Source of the DNA: an uncultured Bacteroidales bacterium
Lineage (GTDB): Bacteria > Bacteroidota > Bacteroidia > Bacteroidales > UBA932
Length of the DNA: 19,445 nt
Assembly (NCBI GenBank): GCA_934678915.1
Contig: CAKUSF010000030.1
Coordinates: 1 to 19,445 of the forward strand
Direction of reading: 5' to 3'
The notes below the pieces were generated by a model. That model was not told where the DNA came from and made no database searches. It was given only the letters and a program-made list of their open reading frames with translations. Positions 7,284 through 14,133 of this stretch are shown in pieces. The position numbers and the translations under genes were made by a program. Every line of letters starts with the position of its first letter. The stretch's first letter is position 1.

Positions 7284-8039
7284 ATGATGAGAGAAGAGTT
7301 GGTGTTCGGTCCTATTCATTCCAGAAGGTTAGGCTCTTCTTTGGGAATCAACCTTCTGCCGACCAGAGGCAAACTTTGCAATTTCGATTGCATTTATTGT
7401 GAATGCGGTTGGAACAAAGACGGGAAAGGAGACAGACGTCTTCCTTCTGCCGATGAACTTCGTGTTGCGCTTGATGCTAAACTGAAAGAATGTGCAGCTT
7501 CGGGGATCCAGATTGATTCGATCACATTCTCAGGTGATGGTGAACCTACCTTGAATCCGGATTTCGCCAAAATCATTGACATCACATTGGAACTTAGGAA
7601 TAGATATTTTCCGAATGCCAAGGTTTCTGTTCTATCCAATGCAACTAGAATATTCCGCATGGATGTTTTCGAAGCATTAACCAAAGTTGACAACCCTATT
7701 CTGAAGATTGACGCCCCTACTGATGCTTTGGCGGCAAAAATCAATCAGCCGCAAGGTGAGTATCATGTTGAGGACATTGTGCAGAATCTTATGAAATTTG
7801 AAGGGAACTTTGTGTTGCAGACGATGTTTTTGAAATCTCCTGATTTCGACTCATCTTCCCACGAAGTTTTGGATGGCTGGATGAATATTGTCCGAAGATT
7901 GAGACCGCGGGAGATTATGGTCTATACCTTGGACAGGGAGGCACCAGCAGCTAATCTGGAGAAATTTTCAGAGACATTCATGAAAGAATTAGTCAAATCT
8001 TTGCAGGAAGAGGGTTTTGTCATCCAAATACGAGGATAA
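7284..8039 (+). CDS. Radical SAM protein of the COG0731 (TYW1-like) type (251 aa)
   Basis: The cluster-binding motif is C32-x3-C36-x2-C39 (CNFDCIYC), directly followed by ECGW. The N-terminus GPIHSRRLGSSLGINLLP and the later TFSGDGEPTLNP are the signature of the COG0731 radical SAM group. That group is annotated by distant similarity to the archaeal and eukaryotic wyosine enzyme TYW1, but the role of its bacterial members is not established as far as I know. It should bind one 4Fe-4S cluster and S-adenosylmethionine in the cytoplasm. A second ATG lies at 7287. I kept the first, 2 bases after the amidohydrolase stop, and the choice changes the product by one Met. deoC follows after 6 bases. 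Confidence 0.9.
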   Translation: MMREELVFGPIHSRRLGSSLGINLLPTRGKLCNFDCIYCECGWNKDGKGDRRLPSADELRVALDAKLKECAASGIQIDSITFSGDGEPTLNPDFAKIIDITLELRNRYFPNAKVSVLSNATRIFRMDVFEALTKVDNPILKIDAPTDALAAKINQPQGEYHVEDIVQNLMKFEGNFVLQTMFLKSPDFDSSSHEVLDGWMNIVRRLRPREIMVYTLDREAPAANLEKFSETFMKELVKSLQEEGFVIQIRG

Positions 8040-8045
8040 TTTTTA

Positions 8046-8951
8046 ATGTTATACAATATGGAATCTTTATTTGCCAATTATGGCTATTCCCCTGATAAGG
8101 AACTTATAAGTAAAAGGTTGGATGCGATTGCGGCCAACATTGACAATGTGACTTCCCCGGAAGTCCTTAAAAACTGCATGGCGTTGATGGACTTGACTAC
8201 TCTCCATTCGGACGACACTCCGGAGTCTGTCAAGAAGTTGGTCGGGAAGGTTAATTCTTTTATGAAAGACTATCCTGAATATCCACTTCCAGCTTCGATT
8301 TGCGTCTTTCCCAATTTTGCCTCTTTAGTGAGGGAGAATCTGGTCTCTTCGTCTGTCCATGTTACTGCTGTCGCAGGTTGTTTCCCGACTTCTCAGAGTT
8401 TTCTTGAAGTAAAGGTCAAGGAGTGTGAGATGGCTGTTGAGGCAGGAGCGGATGAGATTGACATTGTGCTTGCATTGAATGCTTTCATGGTTGGAGATGA
8501 GGCATCCGCCCGTAAAGAAATCAGAACCATTCGCGAGTCGATAGACAAAGCCGCTGCTAAACTAGGCCGTAAGGTGACTCTCAAAGTCATCCTTGAGACA
8601 GGTTTGTTGATTACTCAGGAAAACATTGCGAATGCCTCTTTCCTGGCAATGGAAGAGGGTGCAGACTTTATCAAAACTTCTACCGGTAAGGTCAGTGTGA
8701 ACGCCACTCCTATGGCAGCCTATGTCATGTGTGAGTGCATTAAGGCATTTTATGAGAAGACAGGCCGAAGAGTCGGCTTCAAAGCGGCAGGTGGAATCTC
8801 CACTTCCAAAGATGCAGTCTGCTACCATTCCATTGCCAAGTCGATTCTTGGTAACGAATGGATTAATAAGGATTTGTTCCGTTTTGGAGTGAGCCGTCTC
8901 GCCAACTCTCTGATGTCATCAATTGAGCAGAAAACAGTAGTCTATTTCTAG
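8046..8951 (+). CDS. deoC: Deoxyribose-phosphate aldolase (301 aa)
   Basis: DeoC cleaves 2-deoxyribose-5-phosphate to glyceraldehyde-3-phosphate and acetaldehyde in deoxynucleoside catabolism. The Schiff-base lysine is K210 in DFIKTSTGK. The second lysine is K246 in GFKAAGG (the family usually has GFKPAGG or GVKASGG), and the catalytic Asp is D139 in ADEIDIV. The protein belongs to the longer, roughly 300-residue form with an extended N-terminus. The ATG at 8046 gives MLYNMESLF, and an ATG at 8058 (MESLF) is an equally possible start. It is the last gene of the ftsY run. No deoD, deoA or deoB gene lies nearby. Its stop is one base from the stop of the convergent phosphatase gene, with no terminator between. 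Confidence 0.96.
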   Translation: MLYNMESLFANYGYSPDKELISKRLDAIAANIDNVTSPEVLKNCMALMDLTTLHSDDTPESVKKLVGKVNSFMKDYPEYPLPASICVFPNFASLVRENLVSSSVHVTAVAGCFPTSQSFLEVKVKECEMAVEAGADEIDIVLALNAFMVGDEASARKEIRTIRESIDKAAAKLGRKVTLKVILETGLLITQENIANASFLAMEEGADFIKTSTGKVSVNATPMAAYVMCECIKAFYEKTGRRVGFKAAGGISTSKDAVCYHSIAKSILGNEWINKDLFRFGVSRLANSLMSSIEQKTVVYF

Positions 8952-8952
8952 A

Positions 8953-10299
8953 TTATAACCCGGAAACACCGGTGCGTTCTTTTCCGCTGTTGTCTTTGAC
9001 GATGTGTTCGTCAGAGATGGCAGCGGAAGTCCTTAGTAGATAGTCACGAAGGTCGCTCCATTTGTAGAATGGTCCACTGTAGGCTTTGACGGCAGGGATT
9101 GTTGTCTCTTTGTCATTATAGACAAGTTTGACGAGCACGTCTCCTTTCTTGTTCTTGTAAAAGATCATTTGAAGATTGGATGCCATTGGAATCATCTGAA
9201 AATCAAACCAATGATTATGAACATTGGCTGACTTCCAGCGCTTTTCCATACCATCGATTCCGATAGTTCCGACAAGAGGAAGGAGCCCGACATCATGGCC
9301 GAACCTAAGATCGGCAGCCCTTTCACTGCCCGCCTTGAGGGCTTCATCAGCCTTAGTGATAATGTCCTCAATGAGAGGTTTGGCTATTGCGGACACATAT
9401 TCACCCTCTTCAGCGGAAATGCCGAAACTATAATAGAATTTGTCGTTCCTTGAAATCCAAAGGCCGATGAGTTCGTCCGTCGTGAAATGACTGAATATGT
9501 CAGGATGGCTCAAAGTGTTTGGACTGATCCCACCAGCGAGAAAAACATCATCCATGAACTCTTTTGGTTTGTCAATGAGACTAAGAGCTTTGGCAGAATC
9601 AGTAAAGATGGCATCGAAGAACCTCTCATAGGAAACAAGGCTGTCTAGCAAGTGGCGTCTGAGCACATTGGAGCCTTTCATCACCTCCTTCGTGTCCAAA
9701 TCCATGCTGATGTAGTCCAGATACTTTGGGCCGGTAAGGTAGTGGAATCTCAAATCTCCGCTATTCTCTTGCAGGACTGCTGTGAAATTTGCCATGCTCA
9801 CAAGGCATCTGGGCCAGTAACTGGAAACGCACTCTATCTCGTGGCGTTTACCATTAAAGACCTCAGGATAGTTTTTATGCATTCTTCCAGCAATTCCACG
9901 ATGCTCCGCTGCCCCTCTTTCAGTTAACATTCCGAACATTCCTTGATGCTCGGAATTTAGAGTGTCAATTCTTGCTTTCAGTAATATTCCTTCGTCAGTC
10001 AAAAGATTCGCTTTTTCGGCAGCCGAAAGACTTTCAACAGCTTTTTTGAATAGCCCTGCTCCTGTGTGGTAGCGAGAACCGTGTCTTCCGTAGTGGCTTA
10101 TGTAGAATGGCTTGTAACCCTTTGGCGCCTTGGTGATTTCTTGTGGAGTGTACTCGTAGTAGTGATAGACACCTCCTGCCCTTTCGGGGTTCTCTTCAAT
10201 TAGATTATTGTACGACTGAGCTTGTGATGATAAACAGAACGTACATGAAATCAGTACTATAGAAGCCGTACGGATGGCTGTTGCGGGAAAAATGCTCAT
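8953..10299 (-). CDS. Secreted histidine-type acid phosphatase (448 aa)
   Basis: Residues 1-28 form a signal peptide (MSIFPATAIR... ending SSQAQ), so the mature enzyme should be periplasmic or exported. The catalytic motif R72-H-G-S-R76 in ISHYGRHGSRY identifies branch 2 of the histidine phosphatase superfamily (acid phosphatases, phytases, multiple inositol polyphosphate phosphatases). His73 would be the phospho-accepting residue. The proton-donor motif is H335-D336 in RFGHDVG, the HD form typical of phytase-like and acid phosphatase members. Inositol polyphosphate phosphatases of the MINPP type carry HAE instead. The substrate is not known. Inositol phosphates and other phosphomonoesters are candidates. 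It has its own consensus promoter upstream and is convergent with deoC. Confidence 0.9.
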   Translation of the reverse strand: MSIFPATAIRTASIVLISCTFCLSSQAQSYNNLIEENPERAGGVYHYYEYTPQEITKAPKGYKPFYISHYGRHGSRYHTGAGLFKKAVESLSAAEKANLLTDEGILLKARIDTLNSEHQGMFGMLTERGAAEHRGIAGRMHKNYPEVFNGKRHEIECVSSYWPRCLVSMANFTAVLQENSGDLRFHYLTGPKYLDYISMDLDTKEVMKGSNVLRRHLLDSLVSYERFFDAIFTDSAKALSLIDKPKEFMDDVFLAGGISPNTLSHPDIFSHFTTDELIGLWISRNDKFYYSFGISAEEGEYVSAIAKPLIEDIITKADEALKAGSERAADLRFGHDVGLLPLVGTIGIDGMEKRWKSANVHNHWFDFQMIPMASNLQMIFYKNKKGDVLVKLVYNDKETTIPAVKAYSGPFYKWSDLRDYLLRTSAAISDEHIVKDNSGKERTGVSGL

Positions 10300-10322
10300 G
10301 TTTTGTCTCTTTTTTCAACGAA

Positions 10323-10354
10323 CAAAGATAAGGAAATCATCATCAAATAGCAAA
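10323..10354 (-). promoter_or_regulatory. Promoter of the secreted phosphatase gene
   Basis: On the - strand, TTTG (10354-10351) and TATCTTTG (10330-10323) are separated by exactly 20 bases, a perfect Bacteroidota -33/-7 promoter. The ATG follows about 23 bases after the -7 box. Confidence 0.85.
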
Positions 10355-10386
10355 GAGAAGGCGATTTCTCACTTATCCGTTGAATA

Positions 10387-10418
10387 TTTCAATCCACGGC
10401 TAGATGCCCATACCTTTG
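10387..10418 (+). promoter_or_regulatory. Promoter of the HExxH lipoprotein gene
   Basis: TTTC at 10387-10390 and TACCTTTG at 10411-10418 are separated by 20 bases. The ATG at 10444 follows 25 bases later. This promoter is divergent from that of the phosphatase gene, with 32 bases between their -33 elements. Confidence 0.75.
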
Positions 10419-10443
10419 CACTGTAACTAAAACCAACTAAACG

Positions 10444-12012
10444 ATGAAATGGTTCTTTAAAATGATGCTGCCGGCTCTGGTGCTGGTGTCCTGCAGTAAA
10501 GAGGGTGGATCTCCGGTGGAGATTGATCCTGTCAGCACAATGGAAAAGTCCGAAGTGGTCTCGCATGGTGAAATCGAGCTCGGACAGAAATTGGACAATC
10601 CTTATTCCGTGACAAATGTCAAGAAAGCTATGACTGCTTTGTTCCCGACGAGAGCATCAGTAGATGTCCCAGTTTCAGATTTTTACGTTCGTTTTCTGCC
10701 AGAAGATGCAGATGATTTGGCTATGCTTTCTGATCTTGGTTTGGATCTGTTTGACTATCCTTTGGACCGTGAGATTCTAAAGACTGGCGACTACTACCAC
10801 GATCCGTCTGTCCCTCAAGGAGAAATAACTTGGCAGTATGCCGTTGTTCCATCGGATTTCGTGTTCCCAAGTGGTATTGCCTATGAGATTATGGATGAGT
10901 GTTTTATCCCAGATGAAAACGTTGTGACTAAAGGCTTTGAGGATGTGGATTGGGATTCCGTGGAGAGGAAAGCGTTTGAGATCACAGGTAACTCGGACAT
11001 GTTGGAACCTCAGACAAGAGGGCGCGTTAAACCGTCTGGGCGCATCACGATTGTCGATGACAAACTCCGAAAGACTGTCGGTGTGTCATGTGTGAAAGTG
11101 TTGGCGAATGTTTTCGTCAGAATCTCATCCACCTACACAGATAAGGATGGAAAGTATCAGTTCTCAATGAAGTTCTCGGCCAGACCTCATTACAAAATCC
11201 GCTTCAAGAATAAGATTGGTTTCACCATCGGCTTGAACAAAATTCTGGTACAAGCATCCACATCGTCCATCGGCAAGGGCTCCAATGACGGAGTCAATGT
11301 GAAGATAGACAGCAAGTCTGACGCTACTCTATTCCGCAGATGTGTGGTCAACAATGCTGCTTATGACTATTACATGAAATGTGAAAAGACCGGTGTGACG
11401 AAGCCTGCTAATAACATCCGATTTTGGATTTTGGACATCCTTAAACCATCAAGTACATTGATGATTCATCATGGCGCATTCTTGGATAATAAATTAGTCA
11501 GTAAGTACTTAGGTGTGTATGCTTCCATTGTCAGAATTTTCTCACCGGACATCACCATCGGCTCAAAAGGAAAAAACTGGAACTACGCTGAGCTTTACAT
11601 GAGTACAATTCATGAGATGGCGCACGCCACCCATTTCGCAAAAGCCGGTACAGGTTATTGGAAGTACTACGCCACCTACATTCTTACTTCTTTCATCGGT
11701 ACCGGAGAGTGCTACGGTACGGGAAGCGGCAATTACGCTGGTTACTGCGAGGTTGGAGAGATGTGGGCCTACTACATTGAGAACGCAATTTACAAGGAGC
11801 GCTATGGAGGAAATTCAAGCGATGGTCATAATTATTGGTTTAAACCTCAGATCCTCAAAGAACTGGAGGCAGGTGGGGTGCGCAGGTCTGACATCTGTGC
11901 GGCATTGAGCCCTTACACGATTGACACAAAGACGTTCCGCGATGCTCTGATCACGACAACTTCAGGAAAGTCCGCATTGATCAACAAGGTGTTCGACAAG
12001 TACAAGAAATAG
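10444..12012 (+). CDS. Lipoprotein with a zinc metallopeptidase motif (522 aa)
   Basis: The lipobox VLVSC places the lipidated Cys at residue 17, followed by SKEGG. Residues about 60-190 form an N-terminal domain with phrases such as FYVRFLPEDADDL and FDYPLDREI that I associate only loosely with Bacteroidota lipoproteins. Residues about 199-262 (GRITIVDD, then TYTDKDGKYQFS) look like a carboxypeptidase-regulatory-like beta-sandwich. The C-terminal region has H390-E-M-A-H394 in STIHEMAHATHF, a classic HExxH zinc site. It is followed 42-45 residues later by E436 and E439 in CEVGEMWAYYIEN, either of which could be the third ligand. Known for such folds: metallopeptidases of the gluzincin type. 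Inferred: an envelope or surface peptidase. Substrate and MEROPS family are not recognised. It has its own promoter and is followed by tRNA-Leu. Confidence 0.8.
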   Translation: MKWFFKMMLPALVLVSCSKEGGSPVEIDPVSTMEKSEVVSHGEIELGQKLDNPYSVTNVKKAMTALFPTRASVDVPVSDFYVRFLPEDADDLAMLSDLGLDLFDYPLDREILKTGDYYHDPSVPQGEITWQYAVVPSDFVFPSGIAYEIMDECFIPDENVVTKGFEDVDWDSVERKAFEITGNSDMLEPQTRGRVKPSGRITIVDDKLRKTVGVSCVKVLANVFVRISSTYTDKDGKYQFSMKFSARPHYKIRFKNKIGFTIGLNKILVQASTSSIGKGSNDGVNVKIDSKSDATLFRRCVVNNAAYDYYMKCEKTGVTKPANNIRFWILDILKPSSTLMIHHGAFLDNKLVSKYLGVYASIVRIFSPDITIGSKGKNWNYAELYMSTIHEMAHATHFAKAGTGYWKYYATYILTSFIGTGECYGTGSGNYAGYCEVGEMWAYYIENAIYKERYGGNSSDGHNYWFKPQILKELEAGGVRRSDICAALSPYTIDTKTFRDALITTTSGKSALINKVFDKYKK

Positions 12013-12040
12013 TTTTCTTAGGCACCCGAACTTGAATTTG

Positions 12041-12071
12041 TTTGCATATTCGTAAATTATACGTATCTTTG
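12041..12071 (+). promoter_or_regulatory. Promoter of tRNA-Leu
   Basis: TTTG at 12041-12044 (a second TTTG sits at 12037-12040) and TATCTTTG at 12064-12071, with a 19-base spacer, form a consensus Bacteroidota promoter. The tRNA begins 13 bases after the -7 box. Confidence 0.85.
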
Positions 12072-12084
12072 CAATCCACTTCAA

Positions 12085-12167
12085 GCGCGGGTGGCGAAAT
12101 GGTAGACGCGCTAGTTTCAGGAGCTAGTGTCAATTGCGACGTGTGAGTTCGACTCTCATCCCGCGCA
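12085..12167 (+). tRNA. tRNA-Leu, anticodon CAG
   Basis: The acceptor arms GCGCGGG (12085-12091) and CCCGCGC (12160-12166) pair perfectly, with A at 12167 as the discriminator. The anticodon arm is CTAGT-TTCAGGA-GCTAG, giving anticodon CAG (codon CUG). The D arm starts TGGCGAAATGG and the T arm contains GAGTTCGACTC. The long variable arm (GTGTCAATTGCGAC region) is the class II form expected of Leu. CCA is not encoded. The total is 83 bases. Confidence 0.95.
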
Positions 12168-12170
12168 CGA

Positions 12171-12207
12171 GAACGAGGACGACCTTCAGGTTGCCCTCGT
12201 TCGATTT
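12171..12207 (+). terminator. Terminator-like hairpin after tRNA-Leu
   Basis: GAACGAGG (12171-12178) pairs with CCTCGTTC (12195-12202), and pairing continues inwards with one mismatch to a TTCA loop. The T-run after it is short (GATTTTC). It begins 4 bases after the tRNA end. Confidence 0.65.
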
Positions 12208-12357
12208 TCAATCCTTGTCCCAATCAGTTTGTCCGGGTAATTGCGGTTTCCTATGGACAAAGTTCATGATAGGGTTGATTTGTCCGTGGAAGGAGGACTT
12301 TCATGGACATATTATAGATTCGCGAAAATACACTATATTAGCGGAAAAATTCGAGAG

Positions 12358-13284
12358 ATGAAGATTGTGTTCTTGGATGCTGGAACGATGGGAACGTCAT
12401 CGTTGGCACCGATTGAAAGGCAAGGCGAGTTGACTGCGTGGCCGAATTCAACACCGGAAGAGTCCGTTCAGCGGGTGGGGGATTGTGACGTTCTGATTGT
12501 TAATAAGATAAAGGTGAATGACCGGCTGTTGGAAGCTGCACCGAAACTTCGACTCGTGTGTGAGGCCGGTACAGGGATCAACAACATTGATGTCGATTCT
12601 TGTACGCGGCATGGGGTTTTGGTCCGGAATGTTGCGGGCTATTCCACAGACTCTGTTGTACAGGAAACATTCATGCATATTCTTAACCTTCTGGGCAATG
12701 GGGCTTATTTCGATGATGTCGTCAAGTCTGGGGCGTATTCCCGCAGCGGGTTGTTCACTGATTATTCTAGACCATTTATTGAAATGGCTGGCAAAACATT
12801 GGGCATCATTGGTTTAGGTGCTATTGGTACTAAGGTGGCGAAGATCGGAACTGCCTTCGGTATGAGGGTCATCTACTATTCGACTTCTGGCACGAACCAC
12901 AACACTGATTATCCTTCCGTACCTCTTGAAAGCCTTATGCGTGAGTCGGATGTGATTTCAGTACATGCTCCTTACAATGAGCGTACTGCTGGCCTTGTCG
13001 GAGAGAGGGAACTGAGGATGATGAAGCCGAAAGCCATCATCGTGAACATGGGACGTGGAGGAATTGTTGTGGAGGATGCACTAGCCAAAGTCATAGATGA
13101 GGGTGTCATCGGTGGAGCAGGCTTGGATGTCTATTCTATCGAACCGATCCCTGCTGATCACCCGCTTCTTCACACCAGACATCCCGAACGTCTCAGCCTG
13201 ACTCCACACATCGCTTGGGCCAGCATAGAAGCCCGTGAGCGTCTCATCCAGTCCATCGCTGATAATATCGCGAAAGGTTTTTAA
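12358..13284 (+). CDS. D-2-hydroxyacid dehydrogenase (308 aa)
   Basis: This is an NAD(P)-dependent reductase of the D-isomer 2-hydroxyacid dehydrogenase family (glycerate, hydroxypyruvate or lactate type). The Rossmann motif is G152-L-G154-A-I-G157. The catalytic triad is visible as R233 (NMGRGGIV), E262 (DVYSIEP) and H284 (LTPHIAW). The frame is open back to an ATG at 12241, but homology begins at MKIVFLDAGTMG. The 39 extra residues from 12241 resemble nothing, so I start at 12358. The resulting 308 aa is close to the family norm of about 315. The exact substrate is unknown, and no serine biosynthesis gene is adjacent. A weak -7-like TATATTAG lies at 12334-12341, too poor to call. It is convergent with apt. 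Confidence 0.92.
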   Translation: MKIVFLDAGTMGTSSLAPIERQGELTAWPNSTPEESVQRVGDCDVLIVNKIKVNDRLLEAAPKLRLVCEAGTGINNIDVDSCTRHGVLVRNVAGYSTDSVVQETFMHILNLLGNGAYFDDVVKSGAYSRSGLFTDYSRPFIEMAGKTLGIIGLGAIGTKVAKIGTAFGMRVIYYSTSGTNHNTDYPSVPLESLMRESDVISVHAPYNERTAGLVGERELRMMKPKAIIVNMGRGGIVVEDALAKVIDEGVIGGAGLDVYSIEPIPADHPLLHTRHPERLSLTPHIAWASIEARERLIQSIADNIAKGF

Positions 13285-13327
13285 CCTACTCGGTACGGTT
13301 CGATAGGGTCAGCGACTGAAATATATA

Positions 13328-13446
13328 TTCCGGTTGGAAAATCTCGTAAGCCGAGAAGCAGCGACCACTCGTGACACCCTTTACCCGGATAGGGCGCGAA
13401 GCGCAGGTACACGAGTGGTCGCTGCTTCTCAGCGTAAAAACGGAAA
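13328..13446. repeat. Large inverted repeat between convergent genes
   Basis: Two perfect 21-base arms (13353-13373 and 13410-13430) enclose a 36-base centre, which itself contains the small hairpin GCGC-GAA-GCGC and the pair CCCT/AGGG. An outer pair TTCCG/CGGAA flanks the element, but 20-odd bases at left and about 10 at right separate it from the arms. It lies between the stops of the dehydrogenase (+) and apt (-). Neither strand has a good T-run after the stem, so it is not a clean intrinsic terminator. It may still act as a two-way transcription barrier, or it may be a repeat element. Confidence 0.8.
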
Positions 13447-13451
13447 TATTG

Positions 13452-14018
13452 TTATTTGATGTGCGCGATTGAATACACCGGTGCAATCTTCTCAAGCCGA
13501 TTACGACCGTAGAGCCCGTCAAGCTCAGCGAGGAATATGAACTCGGAGACTTTTACGCCATATTCTTTGCCATTTACGTTGATTTTAAGAGCGTCAAGTG
13601 CCTTCGCGATTCCTTCGGCAGTACCTCCCGTCGCAAGGACGTCATCAATGATCGCAACCTTGAATATTCCATCCTCAGCCTTGCCGGCTGCTATGTCGGA
13701 TTTGCGGAAGTAAAGGTTGTCGGGACCATATTCCTTCATGATCTCGATGCTTTGCAGGTCGTCACCTGAATGAGGCAGCTTGCCCTTCTTGCGGAACGGA
13801 ACGACATTCGTCACACCGCAGTCGGAAGTCAGGAGTGGGGCGCAGAACAGAAACGCACGGGCTTCAGGGGCCGCCACAGTAGGAGCCGTCACGTGCTTTC
13901 CGATCTCACCTATTAGCTTGGTAAAGACCTTCTTGTCCTGCATGAACGGCATTATGTCAACGAAATTGATTCCTTCCTTCGGAAAGTTCTGATAGAATTT
14001 CAGTGTCTCTTCAAACAT
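13452..14018 (-). CDS. apt: Adenine phosphoribosyltransferase (188 aa)
   Basis: Apt converts adenine and PRPP to AMP in purine salvage. The N-terminus (YQNFPKEGINFVDIMPFMQD) corresponds to the YPKPGILFRDxT segment of known Apt proteins. APEARAFLF corresponds to the EARGFLFG segment, and FRKKGKLP to RKPGKLP. The PRPP-binding loop is IIDDVLATGGTAEG. Length 188 is normal (E. coli 183). A few positions differ from the usual pattern (Ala for Gly in EARA, an added KINVNGKEYGVK stretch near the C-terminus), so another purine PRTase activity is not ruled out. It has its own promoter, back to back with the DUF5020-permease unit, which fits shared regulation by purine supply. Confidence 0.92.
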   Translation of the reverse strand: MFEETLKFYQNFPKEGINFVDIMPFMQDKKVFTKLIGEIGKHVTAPTVAAPEARAFLFCAPLLTSDCGVTNVVPFRKKGKLPHSGDDLQSIEIMKEYGPDNLYFRKSDIAAGKAEDGIFKVAIIDDVLATGGTAEGIAKALDALKINVNGKEYGVKVSEFIFLAELDGLYGRNRLEKIAPVYSIAHIK

Positions 14019-14050
14019 GGCTGTTGATAACTTTGTTGATTATACTTTGG

Positions 14051-14081
14051 CAAAGGTATAGACTTTATCCGATATTTCAAC
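14051..14081 (-). promoter_or_regulatory. Promoter of apt
   Basis: On the - strand, GTTG (14081-14078) and TACCTTTG (14058-14051) are separated by 19 bases. The apt ATG follows about 30 bases later. The -33 element directly abuts the candidate -7 box of the opposite gene. Confidence 0.65.
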
Positions 14082-14089
14082 TAATTTTG
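14082..14089 (+). promoter_or_regulatory. Candidate -7 box of the DUF5020-permease unit
   Basis: TAATTTTG fits TAnnTTTG and lies 44 bases before the ATG at 14134. No TTTG is found 19 to 21 bases upstream. The expected -33 position falls inside the apt promoter, so the two promoters would compete or share a regulator. A short inverted repeat (AAGGAA 14106-14111, TTCCTT 14121-14126) follows in the leader. Confidence 0.4.
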
Positions 14090-14133
14090 TCCTTTAAAAA
14101 TCATCAAGGAACAAGTCAAATTCCTTAATATTT

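Noticed and set aside
6097..8039. Menaquinone (futalosine) pathway from the amidohydrolase plus radical SAM pair
   Set aside because: The radical SAM protein has COG0731 features, not those of MqnC or MqnE, and no other menaquinone gene is in the window.
12241..12357. Upstream start for the dehydrogenase adding 39 residues
   Set aside because: The added residues resemble nothing in the family, and the conserved beta strand begins at the Met encoded at 12358.
14090..14133. Possible purine riboswitch before the channel-permease unit
   Set aside because: The leader is too short and lacks the three-way junction and conserved loop sequences of purine riboswitches.
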